A DNA stretch of 39,752 bases from Burkholderiales bacterium. GTDB taxonomy: Bacteria > Pseudomonadota > Gammaproteobacteria > Burkholderiales > Casimicrobiaceae. A program made the position numbers and the translations under genes. The notes below the pieces were generated by a model. That model searched no databases, was not told where the DNA came from, and worked only from the letters and a program-made list of their open reading frames with translations. Positions 33,103-39,752 of this stretch are shown one piece after another; within the stretch, counting starts at the first letter, position 1, and the number at the start of each line of letters is the position of its first letter. The stretch is from contig JADLEZ010000217.1 of the NCBI GenBank assembly GCA_020845855.1, forward strand, positions 1 to 39,752, read 5' to 3'.

Positions 33103-33902
33103 ATCCCATCGCCGTGTCCGAGCCGCTCATCGTCCTCGATAAGGTCACCAAATGCTACGGCGCCGATACGGTGCTCGACCGTGTCGATCTGACCGTCAGT
33201 AGCGGCCAGGTACTGGTGGTGATCGGCCCCAGCGGCTCCGGCAAGAGCACCTTGCTGCGCTGCCTCGCGCGGCTCGAGGAGATCCGCCACGGGCGCATCC
33301 TGATCGACGGCAAGCTGGTATCGAAGGGCGCGGAGGACCCAGGTGCCTCGCCCGAGGCGGCAACGCTGGCGGCGCTGCGCAACGACATCGGCATGGTGTT
33401 CCAGAGCTTCAACCTATTCCCGCACCTGACGGTGATGCAAAACATCACCCTGGCACCGCGCCGTGTCCTTGGAATGGCCATGGGGGAGGCGCAGGCGCAG
33501 GCGATCGAACTGCTGCGGCGAGTCGGCCTCGAGGACAAGCAGGACGCCTATCCCTCGCGCATGTCGGGAGGCCAGCAACAGCGCGCGGCGATCGCTCGCG
33601 CGCTCGCCATGCGTCCACGCGTCATGCTGTTCGACGAGGTGACATCTGCGCTGGACCCGGAGCTGGTCGGCGAAGTGCTGAAGACCATGCGTGAGCTGGC
33701 CGAGCGCGGCATGACCATGCTGGTCGTCACGCACGAGATGGGTTTCGCGCGGGACGTCGCCGACGACGTCATCTTCATGGATCGCGGCGCCATCGTCGAG
33801 CGGGCGCCGCCGAAATGCATCTTCGCCGAGCCCGCCGAAGCGCGCACGCGGGCGTTCCTCGAGCGGCTGCTGGAGCGCGAGGGCGGAAACCGGAGGCATT
33901 GA
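33099..33902 (+). CDS. Polar amino acid ABC importer ATPase (GlnQ/HisP type)
   Basis: A 267-residue ATPase without a C-terminal TOBE domain, as is usual for amino acid importers. Walker [10 protein letters not shown] (43-51), Q-loop in [11 protein letters not shown], signature MSGGQQQR, Walker B VMLFDEV with SALDPE, and H-switch THEMGFA are all present. The start is most simply the GTG at 33099 that overlaps the permease stop; no ATG fits before the first strand. One base overlaps the creatininase-family start (TGATG), so that hydrolase gene is coupled to the transporter. Confidence 0.92.
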   Translation: MNPIAVSEPLIVLDKVTKCYGADTVLDRVDLTVSSGQVLVVIGPSGSGKSTLLRCLARLEEIRHGRILIDGKLVSKGAEDPGASPEAATLAALRNDIGMVFQSFNLFPHLTVMQNITLAPRRVLGMAMGEAQAQAIELLRRVGLEDKQDAYPSRMSGGQQQRAAIARALAMRPRVMLFDEVTSALDPELVGEVLKTMRELAERGMTMLVVTHEMGFARDVADDVIFMDRGAIVERAPPKCIFAEPAEARTRAFLERLLEREGGNRRH

Positions 33903-34675
33903 TGATCGAAATCGAATGGTCGCGGCTCAAGGCCGCGGAGATCAATGCGCGCGCGGCACAGGATGCTGTCGTCATCCTGCCGGTCGGATCGACCGAGCAG
34001 CACGGCCCGCATCTGCCGACGCAGGTCGATGCGCTACTGTCAGGCGAGGTTGCGCGCCGCGCCGCGCGCCGGATCGCGGCGGCGGCACCCGTCCTCGTGA
34101 CACCGACCGTATGGAGCGGCCTGGCCGAGCATCATGTCAGCCTCGGCGGTACCCTGTCCCTGGATTTCGCAGCCTTCTTCGCCCTACTGCAAGGGCTCTG
34201 CCGCTCGCTTGTGCGGCAGAGGTTCCGCCGCATCCTGATCCTCAACGGCCATGGCGGGAACATCGCGGCGCTGACGGTGGTGGTCAACGAGCTGGCGGTG
34301 GAGTTGAGCGCACCACTCGCCACGACCTCGTACTGGCTGCTGGCGAAAGAGAAGTTCGGCCGCATCCTCGAGCGCCAGCAGAACGTCCGCCATGCCTGCG
34401 AGGCGGAGACGTCGATGCTGCTGGCGGTCGCGCCCGACCTCGTCGACATGAGCAAGGCCGCGGGCACGGTCGGGCCGACCGAGCGCGAGGTGGTCGATGT
34501 CATCGGCACCGACGCGGTGCATCGCTGGCGCTCGTTCAAGGCGCGCACCAGCCATGGCGTGATCGGCGATCCGGGTGCTGCCACGGCGGAAAAGGGCGAA
34601 CGGCTTCTCGACGCCGCCGCGGAAGCGGTCGCCGGCGTCTGCACGAACGCGGAGTTCTGGTCCTTGCCCGCTTGA
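33902..34675 (+). CDS. Creatininase family amidohydrolase
   Basis: A 257-residue binuclear-metal hydrolase of the creatininase/MftE fold. Expected metal ligands are visible: E and H in GSTEQHGPHLP (about residues 30-40), D in TQVDALL, H in LNGHGGN near 117, and E in ACEAETSML. Relatives cleave cyclic amides such as creatinine, or other amides and peptides. It is the last gene of the regulator-transporter operon, and its ATG overlaps the ATPase stop by one base. No creatine-degrading enzymes (creatinase, sarcosine oxidase) follow, so creatinine itself is not established as substrate. Confidence 0.91.
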   Translation: MIEIEWSRLKAAEINARAAQDAVVILPVGSTEQHGPHLPTQVDALLSGEVARRAARRIAAAAPVLVTPTVWSGLAEHHVSLGGTLSLDFAAFFALLQGLCRSLVRQRFRRILILNGHGGNIAALTVVVNELAVELSAPLATTSYWLLAKEKFGRILERQQNVRHACEAETSMLLAVAPDLVDMSKAAGTVGPTEREVVDVIGTDAVHRWRSFKARTSHGVIGDPGAATAEKGERLLDAAAEAVAGVCTNAEFWSLPA

Positions 34676-34695
34676 CGGTTCAGTGCGACGACGCG

Positions 34696-34725
34696 GCGCT
34701 GGCACGCTCGAGTTGGTGCCGGCGC
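34696..34725. terminator. Stem-loop between creatininase gene and clpB
   Basis: A 10-base-pair stem, GCGCTGGCAC with GTGCCGGCGC (one G-U pair), encloses a 10-base loop in the convergent gap. It lacks a T-run but is the strongest stem in the gap and could serve both genes. Confidence 0.4.
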
Positions 34726-34729
34726 GACG

Positions 34730-37321
<2,592 letters not shown>

Positions 37322-37350
37322 GGTATCGGTCGAGTTCGTTGTCGTGATGC

Positions 37351-37378
37351 AAATGGGGCGAAAACCTTGGATTTCAAC
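37351..37378 (-). promoter_or_regulatory. Sigma-32 heat-shock promoter of clpB
   Basis: On the minus strand GTTGAAA (37372-37378) is separated by 13 bases from CCCCATTT (37351-37358). This matches the sigma-32 pattern CTTGAAA-N13-CCCCATnT at all but one of the core positions. Transcription would start near 37344, about 23 bases before the ATG. Confidence 0.85.
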
Positions 37379-37408
37379 AGGGAATTGGCGAGTGTTAGCA
37401 TCGCCGGC

Positions 37409-37639
37409 ATGCCTGATCCGCCCCCGACCGACCCGCCGCCGCGCAACGCCACCCTGCGCGAGGTGGTCGGCACTGTCTTTTGGAGCTTCCTCGGCATTCG
37501 CAAGCGGGAGGCAATGCGCAAGGACACCTTCGCGGTTCGCCCGCACCAGGTCATCCTGGTCGGCGTCGCGCTGGCCGCGGTGCTCGTGCTGACGCTCATC
37601 CTGCTCGTGCGCCTGATCATCCGGACGGCCGGAGCCTAG
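37409..37639 (+). CDS. DUF2970 small membrane protein
   Basis: A 76-residue protein of the DUF2970 family, common in betaproteobacteria and of unknown function. After a proline-rich start ([12 protein letters not shown]) comes the family block [24 protein letters not shown], key residues W-S-F-x-G-I-R, and a C-terminal transmembrane helix at about residues 50-70 ([20 protein letters not shown]). The ATG at 37409 is divergent from clpB, 87 bases away. Its last 23 bases overlap the end of the kynureninase-like gene on the other strand. Confidence 0.87.
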   Translation: MPDPPPTDPPPRNATLREVVGTVFWSFLGIRKREAMRKDTFAVRPHQVILVGVALAAVLVLTLILLVRLIIRTAGA

Positions 37640-38825
37640 CCGCCGCGTCGGCTGCGGCCGTCAACTCGACCTCGGTGGTCAGGAGGTCGGGACACAGCCG
37701 CAAATGGCAGCCGCGAGCGTCGGTGACCACTCCCGCCGCCGCGAGCGCATCCGCCCACGCTTCGGCCTGCGGGTGCGTGACCGTGACGAAGGCGCCGCGG
37801 TCCTCGGTGCCCCCCACGGCGGGCACGCCGCGCTCTTCGAGCAGCGCAACCAGGCGTTGCTGCTGCGCAAGCGACTGCACCCGCAACCGATCGACGCCAA
37901 GCGCCAGCGCGAGCATCTGCCCCGCACGCGCCTGGTATAGCGGCATCACCGCCGGTGTCGATTCGAGAAACGCGTCCCCGCCTTCGGCCAAGAGCGGCGG
38001 GTCGGGCCGCTGGTAGCGAAACGGGTCACGCTTGGCGAACCAGCCGGTATCGAGCGTGCGCAGCTTGCCGTCGAGGTGGCGCGGATGCAGATACAGGTAG
38101 CACGCGCCCGGCCCGCCGCGCAGGTACTTGTACGAGCCGCCCACCGCGAAGTCGACGTCGAGTGCGGCGACGTCGACCGGGAACACGCCAAGCGCGTGAT
38201 ACACGTCGAGCAGCACCCGGCCGCCGGCCGCGTGCGCGGCGGCCACGACCGGGGCAAGGTCGGTGAGCCGTTGCCCGGTGTTGAACATCACCTGCGACAC
38301 GACGACGAGGTCGCTGCGCGCGCCGATCGCTGCCACGATGTCGCCGGTCGCGAAGAGCCCATCGGCGCGCGGCCCGACCAGCGTCAGCGCGATGCGGCCG
38401 CGCCGCGCGTACTCGCGCAGGATGAGATCGAGCGAGTCGAACTCGCCGCGCGTGGCCACGACACGCGGCGGCGTGTCGAACGTGTTGAGAATCGCGCGCA
38501 GGCCCTGCCCCGCGCTCGTTTTCGGCACCACGCAGTCGGGACGGGCCGCGCCCAGGAGCCGCGCGAGGCGCGTGCGGAACGCGGTCATTTCGGCAAACCA
38601 CGCGTCCCACGCGCCGCCCAACTCCGCGTACCAGGCGGCCATGCCCTCGCGCAGGTCGTCGTCGGTGGCGTCGAGCGGCCGGCCGAGCGAGTGGTTGGCA
38701 AGATAGATGCGCCCGCGCCATGCCGCGCGCACGCGCGAGAACAGCGGCGCGACGTGCGCTTGCACGCCGGCTTCGGTGAGCGGACCGGGACCGAGTGCTG
38801 CGACCGCCGCTGCGATGTCGCGCAT
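37617..38825 (-). CDS. kynU: Kynureninase-like PLP enzyme
   Basis: Fold-type I, class V aminotransferase-like enzyme of 402 residues, expected to split kynurenine into anthranilate and alanine. The PLP lysine is K233 in [13 protein letters not shown], and the pyridine-nitrogen Asp is D207 in LLDVYHALG. Early motifs are [11 protein letters not shown] and [13 protein letters not shown]. Position directly behind tryptophan 2,3-dioxygenase (9-base gap) supports the kynurenine-pathway role. Some residues depart from classical KynU ([10 protein letters not shown] rather than CSYKYLNxGPG), so a related class V activity is possible. Its 3' end overlaps the DUF2970 gene. kynB (formamidase) is not visible in the window. 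Confidence 0.88.
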   Translation of the reverse strand: MRDIAAAVAALGPGPLTEAGVQAHVAPLFSRVRAAWRGRIYLANHSLGRPLDATDDDLREGMAAWYAELGGAWDAWFAEMTAFRTRLARLLGAARPDCVVPKTSAGQGLRAILNTFDTPPRVVATRGEFDSLDLILREYARRGRIALTLVGPRADGLFATGDIVAAIGARSDLVVVSQVMFNTGQRLTDLAPVVAAAHAAGGRVLLDVYHALGVFPVDVAALDVDFAVGGSYKYLRGGPGACYLYLHPRHLDGKLRTLDTGWFAKRDPFRYQRPDPPLLAEGGDAFLESTPAVMPLYQARAGQMLALALGVDRLRVQSLAQQQRLVALLEERGVPAVGGTEDRGAFVTVTHPQAEAWADALAAAGVVTDARGCHLRLCPDLLTTEVELTAAADAAARLRPSG

Positions 38826-38834
38826 GCCGCGAGG

Positions 38835-39680
38835 TCAGGCGCGCCCGATCACCGTGCGCACGTCGATCAGCTCGGGGAAGAACGCGCGGTCGAGCGCCTT
38901 CTTGAGGTAGCTCACGCCGGACGATCCCCCCGTGCCCGGCTTGTAGCCGATGATGCGCTCGACCGTCTTCATGTGACGGAAGCGCCAGAGCTGGAAGCTC
39001 TCCTCCATGTCGACGAGCTTCTCGCACATGTCGTAGGCGTCCCACCACTGCCGCGGATTCTCGTAGATGGTCTTGAACACCGCCACCAGCTCCGGGTTGC
39101 GCGCGTACGGCTGGGTGAAATCGCGCTGCAGACAGCTTGCCGGCACCGGCAGGCCGCGCCGCGCGAGGTGGCGCAGAAACTCGTCGTACAGCGACGGCGC
39201 GCGCAGCAGCGCATCGAGCCTCGCGAAGGTCGCCGGATCGTGGCGGAACACGTCGAGCATGCCCGCCTGCTTGGCGCCGAGCAGGAACTCGATCGCGCGG
39301 TACTGCGCCGACTGGAATCCGGACGAGCTGCCGAGCGAGGGGCGGAACGCGTCGTACTCCGACGGCGTCAGCGTCTCCAGCACCGCCCATTGCTCGAAGA
39401 GCTGCTTCTGGATGAGCTTGACCCGCGCGAGGATCTTGAAGCACGGCTCCAGCGCGTCGGCGCGCACGTAGCCGATCGCCGCCTCGAGCTCGTGGATCAT
39501 GAGCTTCATCCACAGCTCGGAGACCTGGTGCTGGATGATGAACAGCATCTCGTCGTGGCGCACGGGGTCGGAGAGCGGCGCCTGCGCCGACAGCAGGCGG
39601 TCGAGCCCGAGGTAGCCGCCGTAGGTCAGCCGATCGGCGAGATCGGTGACGATGCCGGGCTCGAGGTCGTGGCTGGTCAT
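38835..39680 (-). CDS. kynA: Tryptophan 2,3-dioxygenase
   Basis: Heme enzyme that opens the indole ring of tryptophan to N-formylkynurenine. The 281-residue length is typical for bacterial TDO. Landmarks are [31 protein letters not shown] (active-site H51), a long [17 protein letters not shown] segment, and the heme-ligand His at about 236 in [13 protein letters not shown], followed by [13 protein letters not shown]. The start at 39680 gives the normal N terminus, although no clear ribosome site precedes it. A TAGAAT that could be a -10 box lies at 39717-39722 on this strand. It heads an operon with kynU. Confidence 0.96.
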   Translation of the reverse strand: MTSHDLEPGIVTDLADRLTYGGYLGLDRLLSAQAPLSDPVRHDEMLFIIQHQVSELWMKLMIHELEAAIGYVRADALEPCFKILARVKLIQKQLFEQWAVLETLTPSEYDAFRPSLGSSSGFQSAQYRAIEFLLGAKQAGMLDVFRHDPATFARLDALLRAPSLYDEFLRHLARRGLPVPASCLQRDFTQPYARNPELVAVFKTIYENPRQWWDAYDMCEKLVDMEESFQLWRFRHMKTVERIIGYKPGTGGSSGVSYLKKALDRAFFPELIDVRTVIGRA

Positions 39681-39752
39681 ATAAGCGAAAAGAGGGCGCC
39701 AGGACTCATACTCGTCATTCTACGCGGCGCGACTGCGATGGCTCGCCTGAAG

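Overview
The window reads as chromosomal DNA of a GC-rich betaproteobacterium, most likely Burkholderiales or a close relative. The evidence is the very high GC third-position coding, a tripartite-tricarboxylate (Bug-type) binding protein, the small beta-proteobacterial families DUF2917 and DUF2970, a dapA-bamC-purC block, and a kynA-kynU pair. Genes are packed tightly, with many 1-4 base start/stop overlaps. No rRNA, tRNA, CRISPR array, phage or insertion sequence was recognised, and no gene-free stretch exceeds 300 bases.

Layout. (1) 70-6023: an acyl-CoA ligase converges on a spermidine/putrescine-type ABC importer operon that carries a TIGR04076-family gene between the binding protein and the ATPase. 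(2) 6135-11567: a TrpB2-like enzyme, then a ferric-iron-type ABC importer with a fused double permease. (3) 11631-17066: one strand holds a LysR regulator, a methyltransferase, dapA, bamC, an MBL-fold hydrolase and purC, with a divergent DUF2917 gene. Two copies of a palindromic dispersed repeat lie in this part. (4) 17751-18264: two tiny genes behind a strong promoter that overlaps a near-consensus Fur box. (5) 18530-21088: a cytoplasmic-looking sulfatase and an Xre/RES toxin-antitoxin pair. (6) 21171-24431: a Bug binding protein and an ornithine-cyclodeaminase-like enzyme converge on a DszB-like sulfinate desulfinase homologue. (7) 24630-27247: an EmrA/EmrB-type efflux pair. (8) 27467-34675: a catabolic island. 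An enolase-superfamily enzyme and an amidohydrolase are divergent from a FadR-type regulator, a complete polar-amino-acid ABC importer and a creatininase-family amidohydrolase. (9) 34730-39680: clpB behind a clear sigma-32 promoter, a DUF2970 membrane protein, and the tryptophan-degrading pair kynU and kynA.

How it fits together. Core housekeeping (lysine/peptidoglycan precursor, outer-membrane assembly, purine synthesis, heat shock, tryptophan catabolism) is interleaved with scavenging modules, each pairing an uptake system with one or a few enzymes. The most promising places for undescribed biology are the 27.5-34.7 kb island (unknown nitrogenous substrate, an enolase-superfamily enzyme lacking one expected lysine), the stand-alone DszB-like protein, the Fur-controlled micro-operon with an apparently leaderless first gene, and the TIGR04076 gene inside a transporter operon.
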